The position numbers were made by a program, and so were the translations under genes. From NCBI GenBank assembly GCA_035571515.1, contig DATNCQ010000216.1, forward strand, positions 1-64,000: DNA of 64,000 bases. Reading direction: 5' to 3'. Below are positions 8,397 to 17,631 of the stretch, piece after piece (within the stretch, counting starts at the first letter, position 1; each line of letters begins with the position of its first letter). This DNA is from Gp6-AA40 sp035571515 (GTDB taxonomy: Bacteria > Acidobacteriota > Vicinamibacteria > Vicinamibacterales > UBA2999). A model generated the notes under the pieces. It made no database searches. It worked only from the letters and a program-made list of their open reading frames with translations, and had not been told where the DNA came from.

Positions 8397-9725
8397 TCAC
8401 GCAAACGGGGCCGGTGAGAAGACGGACATGATCTGCGCCATCATCTCGTCGCGGCCACCCGGGAACCGGCTTTCCTCGTAGCAGCCGAGCGGGTGCTCGA
8501 CGACGTGCACCAGGCACTTGTTGCAGTAGGTGCACGGCCTGTCCGGCTTGTCCTTGCCTGCCTGGAACTGCTTGACGAGGTCGTTGTTGGCGACGAGCGG
8601 CCGCGCCGCGCTGACCGCGTCGCAGTCGCCGCGCGTGATGGCGCCGCGGATGACCGACGCCGTCTGGAAGCCGCCGGTGCACAACACGGGCACGTTGACC
8701 GCCTGCTTGATCTTCCGCGCGTCGGGCAGGTTGGCGCCCTCGATCTTGTCGGCCGGCACGCCCGCGTGCAGCCACTGCTCCCTGAAAATCGGGCCCGTCA
8801 CGGCGCCGCGGAACAGCAGCAGGTTGCGGAACGTGTGCGTGCCGCTCGAGGCGAGCTGCTCGTACACCTGGCTGAGGACGTCGACGGGCAGGTCGCTGCC
8901 CGCGGGATTCTTCGGGTGGGGGAACGAGCTGCCCGTCGAGACGTGCACGGCGTCGGCGCCCGCGTCCACGAGCCAGCGGCAGACCTGGATGGAATCGTCC
9001 ACCGTGTTGCCCTTCCCCTCGAACTTCAGGAACGCCAGGTCGTTGTTGTGTTCCGTGGCGCTGATCTTCATCTGCAGGTGGAAGTCGTTGCCGACCCGCT
9101 TCCGAATCGCCTTGACGATCTCGATGACGAACCGGGCCCGGTTCTGTAGCGGACCACCGTATTCGTCGTTTCTATCGTTGATGGCGGAGCTCAGGAACTG
9201 GGTAATCAGGTAGCCGTTCGCACCGTGCAGCTCGACGCCGTCGAGGCCCGCCTCGCGGGCCCGCCGCGCGCCTTCCGCGAAGTTGTTGACGGTCTCGGTG
9301 ATCTCGGCCTTCGTCATCGCCTTGCACTCGAAACCGTGCAGCGGGTCGGCCTTGTTCGTCGAGCTCTGCCCTTTCTCGTACTCGATGCCGGGGATGTCAC
9401 GCTGCCGGCCGCCGTGACTGAGCTGCAGGATGAACTTGCAGTCGAACTGATGGACCGCTTCGCCGACCTTGCGCCAGAACGGGATGCGCTCGTCGCGATC
9501 GATGGTCGCGTAGCCGGGCATGATGCGCCCGTGGATGTGGACGGGGACGAACGACGAGATGATGGCGCCGACGCCGCCGCGCGCGAACTTGGTTTCCCAG
9601 TTGATGCGCGCCTGGTTGCCCGAGCCGTCGTAGTTGTCGAAGCGCCCCGAGATATTCGATCGGAAGATGCGGTTCTTGACGGTGAGATTGCGGAACTTGA
9701 GTGGTTCGAAGAGGATGTCCGACAT
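8397..9725 (-). CDS. Old-yellow-enzyme family NADH:flavin oxidoreductase (paralogue)
   Basis: This is a 442-residue FMN TIM-barrel protein, convergent with its paralogue and only six bases from it. It retains the canonical substrate-binding motif H-G-A-N-G-Y-L followed by ITQFLSSAINDRNDEYGG, which the neighbour has lost in part. The C-terminal CTYCNKC plus a fourth Cys after HPLG suggests a 4Fe-4S cluster, although the usual FAD/NADH domains of dienoyl-CoA reductase are absent. The start at 9725 (MSDILFEPL) is selected by alignment with family N-termini; no strong ribosome site is visible. It is likely a soluble ene-reductase or dealkylating flavoenzyme whose electron donor may enter through the cluster. 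The substrate is unknown. Confidence 0.87.
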   Translation of the reverse strand: MSDILFEPLKFRNLTVKNRIFRSNISGRFDNYDGSGNQARINWETKFARGGVGAIISSFVPVHIHGRIMPGYATIDRDERIPFWRKVGEAVHQFDCKFILQLSHGGRQRDIPGIEYEKGQSSTNKADPLHGFECKAMTKAEITETVNNFAEGARRAREAGLDGVELHGANGYLITQFLSSAINDRNDEYGGPLQNRARFVIEIVKAIRKRVGNDFHLQMKISATEHNNDLAFLKFEGKGNTVDDSIQVCRWLVDAGADAVHVSTGSSFPHPKNPAGSDLPVDVLSQVYEQLASSGTHTFRNLLLFRGAVTGPIFREQWLHAGVPADKIEGANLPDARKIKQAVNVPVLCTGGFQTASVIRGAITRGDCDAVSAARPLVANNDLVKQFQAGKDKPDRPCTYCNKCLVHVVEHPLGCYEESRFPGGRDEMMAQIMSVFSPAPFA

Positions 9726-9868
9726 GCGGCGCATGCTAGCGAGGCTGGCGTGCCAGCACAACGACTTTCAACCGGGTTTGCGCGGAAATCGTGCACACAT
9801 CCTTTCAGTTTTGGTGATGATGGGTTAGGGTTGTCAGTCCCCACCCCACTTCGACAAGGAGCGTCGCG

Positions 9869-12334
9869 ATGACCCGGTGTGCGGCTGCAGTGTGCGCGGC
9901 CATCATCGCCGTCAATGTGCTGAGTTGCGGTCCCCGCGAGCCGCGGCCGGGCACCGTGCAGGACGAGGCGATGCGCGCCGGCGTCAAGCCCGAAGAGATG
10001 GTGCGCCCGACGCCCGACTACTTCCGCGACATGGACGACAACGTGCCGCGCCCTGCGCTCAACCAGGCGGACGTCGAGGGGCGCAACATGTGGATCGTCT
10101 GGACCGGCGGCAACGATCGCATGTGGGATCGGCTGACGATCGACAGCCTCGGCACGTTCGACCTGCTGAAGACGATTTCCTCGCATCCGCCGGCCGGCGA
10201 TTACAAAGTTGAGTACTCGCGGCGCAATCGCTGGCGCTACCTCGGCCTTGTCAACGAGCCGTGTTTCAAGGAGCCGACCGGACCCGATCCCAATCGCTTC
10301 GGTCTGTGGCTCGACGTCCGCGACCCGGCGTGCCCGCCGGATCCGTTCGCCGACGCGAGCAAGTACCCCGGCGTCAAGATCGGCGCGCGCGGCCGGACCG
10401 TGCCCGTCGGCTCCTACTACGGCGAGCCAACCGGCGTCGTCGGCCTGCGCCTGTTTCCGAACCCCGACTTCGACGAGAAGGCGCGCGCACGCTGGGACTC
10501 CGAGCGCTACTACAACGACGCCACCTACTACTTCGATCCGAAGCTGGTGCGGCCGTACCGCGTCGGGATGACGTGCGGCTTCTGTCATGTCGGGCCCAAC
10601 CCGATCAGGCCGCCCGCCGATCCCGAAGCGCCGAAGTGGGAGAACCTGAGCTCGAACGTCGGCGCGCAGTACTTCTGGTGGGACCGCATCTTCAACTGGA
10701 TGGGAGACGCGAACGAGGCGAGCTTCTTCTACCAGGCGCTGCACGTCTCGCGCCCCGGCACGCTCGACACGTCGCTCGTCTCGACCGACAGCATCAACAA
10801 CCCGCGCAGCATGAACGCGGTGTACTACCTGGGCCCGCGCATGGGCGAGGCGCGCAAGTGGGGCAAGGAATCGATCAGCGGCGGCGAGCGCTACAACAAG
10901 CAGTTCAACGACTACCTGCCCGCGAACGATCCGCTGTCGCGGTTCTTCGTCTGGCCCGGCACCGTCTGGACGCCGCGCGTCCTGAAGGACGGGTCCGATT
11001 CCGTCGGCGGCCTCGGGGCTCTCAACCGCGTTTACATCAACATCGGGCTCTTCAGCGAGGAGTGGCTGCTGCACTTCCGCGCCATCATCGGCGGCAAGGC
11101 GATTTCGCCGATTCCGATCGCGACGGCCGAGAAGAATTCCGCGTACTGGCGCGCGACGGAGATGCGGACGCCCGACATGGCGCGCTTCTTCCTCGCGAGC
11201 ACCGATCCCCATCACCTGAAGGACGCGCCGGGGGCGGGGCCGTACCTGACGGAAAGCCAGGCCACGCTGACGCGCGGCAAGGAGGTGTTCGCCGAACGCT
11301 GCGCCCGCTGCCATTCGAGCAAGCTTCCCGACGTGCCGGCCGCCATCGACCTCGAGAACGCCAACGGACCCAACTACCTGACGAAGTGGAACGAGTACTG
11401 GACCTGGACCAAGACCGATTCGTTCAAGGCGTCGATGCGCCAGATCGTCGCCCGGGACGACTTCCTCGACGGCAATTACCTGTCGACCGAGTTGCGCGTG
11501 CCGGTGACGCTGCTCGGCATCAACGCGTGCAGCCCGCTGGCCACCAACGCCATCGCCGGCAACATCTGGGACAACTTTTCCTCGCAGTCGTACAAGCAGC
11601 TGCCGGCGGTGGGGTCGATCAAGGTCCGTCATCCCGTCACCGGCGCCGAGTACGACTACGCGCTGGCCGGCGGCGGCCGCGGATACATCCGTCCTGCCTC
11701 GCTTGTCAGCGCCTGGTCGACCGCGCCGTTCCTGCAGAACAACACGGTCGGGCACTTCGAATGGAGTCCGTCCGTCGAGGCGAGGATGAACTCGTTCCAG
11801 GACTCGATCGAGCAGATGCTGTGGCCGGAGAAACGCCAGAAGGACACGCTGTTCCTGAGCGAGAACGGTCCCGGCGTGGGCGTCATCGACCGCATCACGG
11901 TCGACAGCTATCTGGAGGTGTCGGAGAACTACATCCCCGACTACCTGCGGCCGTTCGTCACCGTCGGCCGCCGGCTGTTTCCCTTCATCAGCGGGGGCGA
12001 CTATTCGATCAAGATTGGTCCGTTCCCGAAGGGCATGCCCGTCGGCCTCATCACCAACATGGACATGCTCGGTTCCGAGCTGACACCGACCGAACAGGAA
12101 GAACACAAGAAGAAGGTCCTGTCGCTGCTCCGCCGCACGAAGGAGGAGCTGCGCGCGCATCCCGACCTTGGAACTCTCCTGGGCAACCTCGTGGACGACA
12201 TGCTCGCCGTCAGCAAGTGCAAGGACTTCGTCGTCAACAAGGGCCACTACTTCGGCACGTCGTACTTCGCCGAAGAACCGGGGCTCAGCGACGACGACAA
12301 ACGCGCGCTCATCGCCTTCCTGAAGACGTTCTGA
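9869..12334 (+). CDS. Large di-heme cytochrome c lipoprotein
   Basis: The 821-residue protein has a signal peptide ending VLSC (Cys20, lipobox-like), so it is probably a membrane-tethered periplasmic lipoprotein. Two haem c motifs are visible: CGFCH at 236-240 and CARCH at 478-482. The second sits after TLTRGKEVFAERC, a typical cytochrome c class I entry. An AAGGAGC ribosome site precedes the ATG. Its C-terminus resembles the partial gene at the left edge. The GMC dehydrogenase begins one base after its stop, so the two are co-transcribed. By analogy with flavoprotein-cytochrome dehydrogenase pairs, it probably accepts electrons from that enzyme. That pairing is inference. Confidence 0.85.
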   Translation: MTRCAAAVCAAIIAVNVLSCGPREPRPGTVQDEAMRAGVKPEEMVRPTPDYFRDMDDNVPRPALNQADVEGRNMWIVWTGGNDRMWDRLTIDSLGTFDLLKTISSHPPAGDYKVEYSRRNRWRYLGLVNEPCFKEPTGPDPNRFGLWLDVRDPACPPDPFADASKYPGVKIGARGRTVPVGSYYGEPTGVVGLRLFPNPDFDEKARARWDSERYYNDATYYFDPKLVRPYRVGMTCGFCHVGPNPIRPPADPEAPKWENLSSNVGAQYFWWDRIFNWMGDANEASFFYQALHVSRPGTLDTSLVSTDSINNPRSMNAVYYLGPRMGEARKWGKESISGGERYNKQFNDYLPANDPLSRFFVWPGTVWTPRVLKDGSDSVGGLGALNRVYINIGLFSEEWLLHFRAIIGGKAISPIPIATAEKNSAYWRATEMRTPDMARFFLASTDPHHLKDAPGAGPYLTESQATLTRGKEVFAERCARCHSSKLPDVPAAIDLENANGPNYLTKWNEYWTWTKTDSFKASMRQIVARDDFLDGNYLSTELRVPVTLLGINACSPLATNAIAGNIWDNFSSQSYKQLPAVGSIKVRHPVTGAEYDYALAGGGRGYIRPASLVSAWSTAPFLQNNTVGHFEWSPSVEARMNSFQDSIEQMLWPEKRQKDTLFLSENGPGVGVIDRITVDSYLEVSENYIPDYLRPFVTVGRRLFPFISGGDYSIKIGPFPKGMPVGLITNMDMLGSELTPTEQEEHKKKVLSLLRRTKEELRAHPDLGTLLGNLVDDMLAVSKCKDFVVNKGHYFGTSYFAEEPGLSDDDKRALIAFLKTF

Positions 12335-12335
12335 C

Positions 12336-14288
12336 GTGAAGCGCCGGGACCTCCTGAAAGCGGCGCTCGCGTTGCCCGTGTTGCGGGTGCCGCGGGCGCC
12401 TGGCGCGAGCGAGCGAAAACGAGTCGAGGGGCCTGCTCATTCCGCCGCCAGCCAGCAGCCGGGGACGCAGGCCCCCGCCTCCGCCGACTTCGTCGTCGTC
12501 GGTTCGGGCGCCGGCGGAGGGACGCTCGCCGCCCGCCTGGTCGAAGCGGGCTATTCCGTGGTCGTCCTCGAAGCGGGCGGCGATCCGCAGCCGGTCCAAT
12601 ACGACGTGCCCGCGTTCCATCCTTTCGCGACCGAACACGAAGCGATGCGGTGGGACTTCTTCGTCCATCACTACTCGAACCCCGAAAGGGAGCGGAGCGA
12701 CCCGAAGTACATCGCCGAGCGGGGCGGCGTCTGGTACCCGCGCGCCGGCACGCTCGGCGGGTGCACCGCGCACAACGCGATGATTTTCGTCTACCCGTCG
12801 AACAAGGACTGGAACGAGCTGGCGGATCTCACCGGCGATTCCTCGTGGCGCGCCGAGAATATGCGGCCCTACTTCGAGCGGCTCGAGGACTGCCGCCATC
12901 GGCGGCTGGCGCGCCTGCGCCACAAGCTGGGCGTGAACCCGAGCCGGCACGGCTACGACGGCTGGCTGACGACCGAGAAGGCATCGCCGGGGAAGGCATT
13001 CCGCGACCGGAACCTCCGGCGGCTGTTCACCGCGTCGGTCCACAACGCGCTGAAAGAAGTTGGCATCCCGACCAAGGCGCGGCTCGAAAGCCTCGGCGAC
13101 CCGAACGACTGGCGCGTCATCTCCGAAGACGAGTTCGGCGCCTGCTACACGCCGATGACCACGCGCAACTACCGGCGCATCGGCGCGCGCGAGCGGCTGA
13201 TGGACGTGCGCGAGCGCCACCGGGACCTGCTGACGATCGAGCTCGACGCGCTGGCCACACGCGTGGTCTTCGACGAGCAGAAGCGGGCGATCGGCGTGGA
13301 ATACCTCAAGGGCCCGCGCCTGTACCAGGCGCACGCGACGCCGAGCGCCTCACCCGGCGAGCCGCGGCAGGTTCGCGCCCGTCGCGAAGTGATCCTGGCG
13401 GGCGGCGCCTTCAACACACCTCAGCTGTTAATGCTGTCTGGCATCGGGCCCGAAGCAGAGCTTCGGCGCAACGGGATCGCGCCGGTCCAAGTGCTCGACC
13501 GCGTCGGCAAGAACCTGCAGGACCGCTACGAGGTCGCCGTCGTCAACCGGCTGAAGCAGCCATGGGAAATGCTGCGCGGCGCGACGTTCACCGAGGCGGA
13601 CCCGCAGTATCGGGAGTGGAAGGCGAGCCGCACCGGCATCTACACGACCAACGGCATTCCGATCTGCGTTATCGCCCGTTCTACCGGCGCCCAACCCTCG
13701 CCCGACCTCTTCTGTTACGCGGTGCTGGCCGACTTCCGCGGCTACAAGCCCGGCTATTCGCAAGTCCTGCGCGAGCACACGAACTACCTGACGTGGGTGG
13801 TGTTGAAGGGGCACACGAGCAACACCGGGGGAGAGGTGACGCTGGCGTCACGCGATCCGCGCGTGCGCCCCGCGATCAATTTCAAGTATTTCGACGAAGG
13901 GACCGATACGACGGGCGGCGACCTGACGGCAGTCGTGAAGGGCATCTCGCTGGTTCGCCGCATGACCGCCGGGTTGACGGCATCGCTCGGGATGGTCGAG
14001 GAGATGCCCGGGCCGGACTATCCCACCGAAGCATCGCTGCCGGAGTTCGTCCGCACGCACGCGTGGGGACATCACGCGTCGTGCACCTGTCCGATCGGTC
14101 CCCGGGATCGCGGCGGGGTGCTGAGCGGCGACTTCAAGGTGCACGGTGTCGACGGCCTGCGCGTGGTGGATGCGTCGGTCTTTCCGCGCGTGCCGGGGCT
14201 GTTCATCGTGAGCGCGGTCTACATGGTCGGTGAGAAGGCTGCGGACGTGATCATCGCGGAAGCGCAGGGCAAGAAAGTCGGTCTGTAA
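12336..14288 (+). CDS. Tat-type GMC family dehydrogenase
   Basis: The 650-residue GMC flavoprotein has the FAD motif GSGAGG at 56-61, an EAGGDPQ segment, the GMC signature-1-like region PRAGTLGGCTAHNAMIFV and signature-2-like GGAFNTPQLLMLSGIGP. The C-terminus has HAWGHHASCTCPIG and DASVFPRVPG, including the active-site His region. The N-terminus MKRRDLLKAALALPVL resembles a twin-arginine signal, so the folded FAD enzyme is probably exported. The start is GTG at 12336, one base after the cytochrome stop. A plausible role is periplasmic alcohol or sugar dehydrogenase donating electrons to the cytochrome encoded upstream. The substrate is not predictable from the sequence. Confidence 0.87.
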   Translation: MKRRDLLKAALALPVLRVPRAPGASERKRVEGPAHSAASQQPGTQAPASADFVVVGSGAGGGTLAARLVEAGYSVVVLEAGGDPQPVQYDVPAFHPFATEHEAMRWDFFVHHYSNPERERSDPKYIAERGGVWYPRAGTLGGCTAHNAMIFVYPSNKDWNELADLTGDSSWRAENMRPYFERLEDCRHRRLARLRHKLGVNPSRHGYDGWLTTEKASPGKAFRDRNLRRLFTASVHNALKEVGIPTKARLESLGDPNDWRVISEDEFGACYTPMTTRNYRRIGARERLMDVRERHRDLLTIELDALATRVVFDEQKRAIGVEYLKGPRLYQAHATPSASPGEPRQVRARREVILAGGAFNTPQLLMLSGIGPEAELRRNGIAPVQVLDRVGKNLQDRYEVAVVNRLKQPWEMLRGATFTEADPQYREWKASRTGIYTTNGIPICVIARSTGAQPSPDLFCYAVLADFRGYKPGYSQVLREHTNYLTWVVLKGHTSNTGGEVTLASRDPRVRPAINFKYFDEGTDTTGGDLTAVVKGISLVRRMTAGLTASLGMVEEMPGPDYPTEASLPEFVRTHAWGHHASCTCPIGPRDRGGVLSGDFKVHGVDGLRVVDASVFPRVPGLFIVSAVYMVGEKAADVIIAEAQGKKVGL

Positions 14289-14305
14289 CGACAACGGGGG
14301 TCCCC

Positions 14306-15913
14306 ATGCAGGGCATGCAGCGGAAGAACATCATCGTCTGCGCCGACGGCACCGGCAACACGACCATCAAGGACCGTGGCACCAACGTCTTCAAGTTGTA
14401 CGAAGCGGTGGACCAGAACGGCCACAGGAAGGATGCGTCGCTGCGGCCGCAGGTGGCGATCTACCACGACGGCGTCGGCACCGAGACGCTGAAGTACCTG
14501 CGCATCTTCTCGGGCGCGACGGGGTTCGGCCTGTCGCACAACATCCGCAACCTCTACGCGAGCGTCGCGCGGGTCTACGAACCGGGTGACGACCTCTACC
14601 TGTTCGGCTTCAGCCGCGGCGCCTTCACGGTGCGCACGCTCGCCGGGCTGATCCTCACCTGCGGCATCCTCGATGCCGACGCCTACGAGACGAACGAGGA
14701 TTTCGTGCGCGCGGTCAGGCAGGTGTACCGCGCGTATCGTTCGAAGTACCAGTCGCTGCTGTTCGACGTCCTCGCCGGCCCAGTGCGGCGCGCGCGCGGC
14801 GAGCGCGCGGCCGTGCCGCTGAACCTCGCGGTGATGCCACCGGATGCGCGCATCCGCTTCATCGGCGTGTGGGACACGGTCGACGCCGTCGGCGCACCGT
14901 TCAACCTCGCCGACTTCATCAATCGCTACATCTACGCCTTCAAGTTCCGGACGACGACGCTCGACAGGCGCGTGGAATGCGGGCGGCACGCGCTCGCGCT
15001 CGACGAAGAGCGCGAAGCCTTCAAGCCGGTGCTGTGGGACGAGACCGGCGCGCCCGAGGGACAGGTCAAGCAGGTGTGGTTCGCCGGCGTGCACTCCAAC
15101 GTGGGTGGCGGCTACCCGCGCCAGGGCATGTCGCTCGAGCCGCTCGAATGGATGATGGCCGAAGCACAGAACAACGGCGTGCGCTTCGTGCCGGGCGACC
15201 GCCAGAGCTACTACATCCACGCGGACGTGAACGACAAGATGTACGACCCGCGCGCCGGCCTCGGCATCTTCTACCGCTGGCAGCCGCGCGATGTCGAAGC
15301 GCTGCGCAGCGGGATCGCCGCCGGCCCCGCGCTGGTGCATCGCAGCGTGTTCGAGCGCATCGCGCGCAACACCGAGGGGTATGTCCCCGGCTCGCTTCCG
15401 CCCGACGTCGCGGTCGTCAGTTCCTCGATGCTGCCGACCGACTGGCGCGTCCGCGTCATCGAGGCGCAGATCGCCCGCGCGCACGCGGGCCAGGGATCGC
15501 TCGTCAGCCGCAACCGGTCGCTCCTGCGGCTCGGGCAGGTCTCGTACTGGTCGCTGCTGGCCGCGACGCTGCTCGTCGCGGTCGCCGGCATCGTGCTCTA
15601 CGTCGTCGATGAGTGGAACAGGCATGCGACCGTCGGGGAACGGCTCGAGGCGATCGCCGGCGGGTTCTTCAAGGGAGAGTGGGTCGGCCGCGTCGCCGAG
15701 GCGCTGTGGGCGCATCCGCTCATCCTCGCCATCGGCGGCGGGCTGCTCGCGCTGGCGTTCGCGCTGCAGTTGTGGACCGATCGCAGGATGGACCGCGCAT
15801 ACTCGCAGTTCTGGCATCCCGTGCGCATGACGCTGCGCTCGGCGCTCGGACTGCAGATGCTGCCGTCCGAGCGCGATGTGGCGGCGCTCCGGACCGGCGC
15901 CGACGTCGTCTGA
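14306..15913 (+). CDS. DUF2235 alpha/beta-hydrolase-like protein
   Basis: The 535-residue protein has the DUF2235 hallmarks: an N-terminal IIVCADGTGN near residue 9 and the nucleophile motif GFSRGAFTVR (Ser103). Further segments are IRFIGVWDTVDAVGAP and WFAGVHSNVGGGYP. Two C-terminal membrane helices (about 412-435 and 473-493) suggest membrane attachment. DUF2235 proteins include phospholipase effectors of type VI secretion (Tle1-like), but no secretion-system genes are nearby, so a housekeeping lipid or ester hydrolase is at least as likely. It lies 17 bases after the GMC gene with GGGGGT upstream of its ATG, so it may belong to the same transcript. Confidence 0.85.
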   Translation: MQGMQRKNIIVCADGTGNTTIKDRGTNVFKLYEAVDQNGHRKDASLRPQVAIYHDGVGTETLKYLRIFSGATGFGLSHNIRNLYASVARVYEPGDDLYLFGFSRGAFTVRTLAGLILTCGILDADAYETNEDFVRAVRQVYRAYRSKYQSLLFDVLAGPVRRARGERAAVPLNLAVMPPDARIRFIGVWDTVDAVGAPFNLADFINRYIYAFKFRTTTLDRRVECGRHALALDEEREAFKPVLWDETGAPEGQVKQVWFAGVHSNVGGGYPRQGMSLEPLEWMMAEAQNNGVRFVPGDRQSYYIHADVNDKMYDPRAGLGIFYRWQPRDVEALRSGIAAGPALVHRSVFERIARNTEGYVPGSLPPDVAVVSSSMLPTDWRVRVIEAQIARAHAGQGSLVSRNRSLLRLGQVSYWSLLAATLLVAVAGIVLYVVDEWNRHATVGERLEAIAGGFFKGEWVGRVAEALWAHPLILAIGGGLLALAFALQLWTDRRMDRAYSQFWHPVRMTLRSALGLQMLPSERDVAALRTGADVV

Positions 15914-15923
15914 GGCCGGGCGC

Positions 15924-16823
15924 TCAGCGCGACGAGGTCGCGCCCAAGTCCTCGTAGATGGCCTGGACGGCCAGCTTCATCCCCTCGGACGTGTAGCCCT
16001 TGTACTTGTCCATCTTGATCGACGCCGCCGCGGCGTCGGCCGTCTTGCCGGCGCGACGTGCGGTCTGCACTTCGCTCAGCAGATCCGCCGTGTAGCGCTG
16101 ATACTCCTGCAGGTCGTTCCACTTCATCAGCGGGGCGTGGCCCGGGACGACGACGTCGACGTTCTTGACCGTCGCCACGGCTTTCGACAGCGTCTGCGGG
16201 TAGGCAACGCCGCTGCCGCCGTTGGCGCGATCGATGCGCGGCGCGTCTTTCCGCGCGAAGAGGTCGCCCGTCTGCAGCACGCGCAGCGCCGGGAAGTAGA
16301 CCATCGCGTCGCCATTGGTGTGCCCGGCGCCGAAGTAATAGAGGTCGATGCGCTCGCTGCCGCTGCCGATCGTCAGCGTGTCCTTGAACGTCCGCTTCGG
16401 CAGGAAGACGGCCTTGTCGCCCTTGAAGGCGTCCATCTTCGCCATGTTGGTCTTCGTGTTCTCCTGCGCGACGATCTCGACGCTGGTGCCGAACTTGTCG
16501 TCGTTGCCCGTGTGATCCCCGTGCGTGTGCGTATTGATGATCATCGTCACCGGCTTGGTGGTGACGGACTTCACGCGGTCGAGGAACGTCTGGCCCCAGC
16601 CGGCGAGCTTCGTGTCAACGAGCACGACGCCGCCGTTGGTGATGAACACGCCGACGTTGCCGCCGCTGAACGTGGCGTCGTTGCCGGGCGTGGAGCTGGT
16701 GAGGACGTAGTAGTTGTCGGAGACCTTCTGCACGTCGATGACCTGTTTCGCCTGCTGCGCGGCGATCGAAATGGAGAGAGCGCCGACGACGATCAAGGCT
16801 CCGAGCACGAGCATTCTTTTCAT
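15924..16823 (-). CDS. Secreted MBL-fold metallo-hydrolase (complete metal site)
   Basis: The 299-residue protein has a signal peptide (cleavage after AAQQ or nearby). The zinc ligands of the metallo-beta-lactamase fold are intact: HTHGDH at 99-104, GHTNGD further on, TGDLF, and PGHAPL near the C-terminus. It is probably a periplasmic hydrolase of the glyoxalase-II/quinoprotein-relative branch. It contrasts with the MBL protein at 53685-54665, which has lost half of these ligands. It is convergent with the DUF2235 gene and lies downstream of phzF-like on the same strand. The substrate is unknown. Confidence 0.88.
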   Translation of the reverse strand: MKRMLVLGALIVVGALSISIAAQQAKQVIDVQKVSDNYYVLTSSTPGNDATFSGGNVGVFITNGGVVLVDTKLAGWGQTFLDRVKSVTTKPVTMIINTHTHGDHTGNDDKFGTSVEIVAQENTKTNMAKMDAFKGDKAVFLPKRTFKDTLTIGSGSERIDLYYFGAGHTNGDAMVYFPALRVLQTGDLFARKDAPRIDRANGGSGVAYPQTLSKAVATVKNVDVVVPGHAPLMKWNDLQEYQRYTADLLSEVQTARRAGKTADAAAASIKMDKYKGYTSEGMKLAVQAIYEDLGATSSR

Positions 16824-16832
16824 GGTGGGGAA

Positions 16833-17621
16833 TCATACTCTCAGTTCTCCGCGCAGCACGGTGACCGCCCGGCCCGCCATGCGCACGCGATCGCCGGCCA
16901 GCGTCACGCGCAGGACGCCTCCGCGCGGCGACGCCTGGTAGGCCATCAACGCTGTCTTGCCCAGCCGCGCGCCCCAGTACGGACCGAGCGCGCAGTGTGC
17001 CGAGCCGCAGACGGGATCCTCCGCGATGCCCGTCGCGGGCGCGAAGAACCGCGAGACGAAGTCGAACCCCGGCATCGAGGTCCGGCTGGTCACGATGATG
17101 CCCCGCACGGGAATCCGGCCCAGCATCTCGAGATCAGGCGTCAACGAGCGGAGGTCTTCTTCGCTCGCCAACTCGACCATGTAATCGAACTGGTTCCGCA
17201 GGACGCTCGCCGGATGCATGCCGAGCCCTTCGATCAACTCGTCCGGTGGTGCGCATGGCTGCGCCACCGTGGCGGGAAAATCGAGCTCGATGAATGCGCC
17301 GTCGTGCGTCGCGGTGAGGACACCACTCCGGGTGCGAAAGCGTCCGGTGCCGCCGCGGGGCAGCAGGCCTTCCTCGAGCAGCGCGTGCGCGGTCGCGAGC
17401 GTTGCATGGCCGCACAGGTCGACTTCGACCGTGGGCGTGAACCAGCGGAGCGACCAGTCGTCCCCTTCGCGGCGGACGAACGCGGTCTCGGACAGGTTCA
17501 TCTCGGCGGCGACGCTCTGCATCCACTTGTCGTCGGCGGTGGCGCCGTCGAGCAGGCAGACCGCCGCGGGATTGCCCGTGAACGGAGCGTCGGCGAACGC
17601 GTCGATTTGAAACAGTCGCAT
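16833..17621 (-). CDS. PhzF-family isomerase-like protein
   Basis: The 262-residue protein begins MRLFQIDAFADAPFTGNPAAV, the classic start of PhzF-family proteins. The catalytic Glu is at 45 within MNLSETAFV. The second half contains DPVCGSAHCALGPYW, which matches the symmetric domain. Family members isomerise or epimerise small molecules; only some act in phenazine biosynthesis, and no other phenazine gene is present. The start at 17621 is supported by TAGGAG upstream and replaces a longer frame. It follows the GNAT gene by ten bases on the same strand, so the two are probably co-transcribed. Confidence 0.9.
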   Translation of the reverse strand: MRLFQIDAFADAPFTGNPAAVCLLDGATADDKWMQSVAAEMNLSETAFVRREGDDWSLRWFTPTVEVDLCGHATLATAHALLEEGLLPRGGTGRFRTRSGVLTATHDGAFIELDFPATVAQPCAPPDELIEGLGMHPASVLRNQFDYMVELASEEDLRSLTPDLEMLGRIPVRGIIVTSRTSMPGFDFVSRFFAPATGIAEDPVCGSAHCALGPYWGARLGKTALMAYQASPRGGVLRVTLAGDRVRMAGRAVTVLRGELRV

Positions 17622-17631
17622 GGCCTGACTC

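Noticed and set aside
9314..12247. Open frame of 977 residues on the minus strand
   Set aside because: It lies antisense to the di-heme cytochrome, whose motifs and ribosome site are clear. Composition is typical of a high-GC shadow frame.
14306..15913. Type VI secretion effector
   Set aside because: DUF2235 includes such effectors, but no immunity, VgrG, PAAR or structural secretion genes are nearby, so the effector role is not supported.
16833..17621. Phenazine biosynthesis gene cluster
   Set aside because: PhzF-like proteins are widespread isomerases; no phzA-G partners are present.
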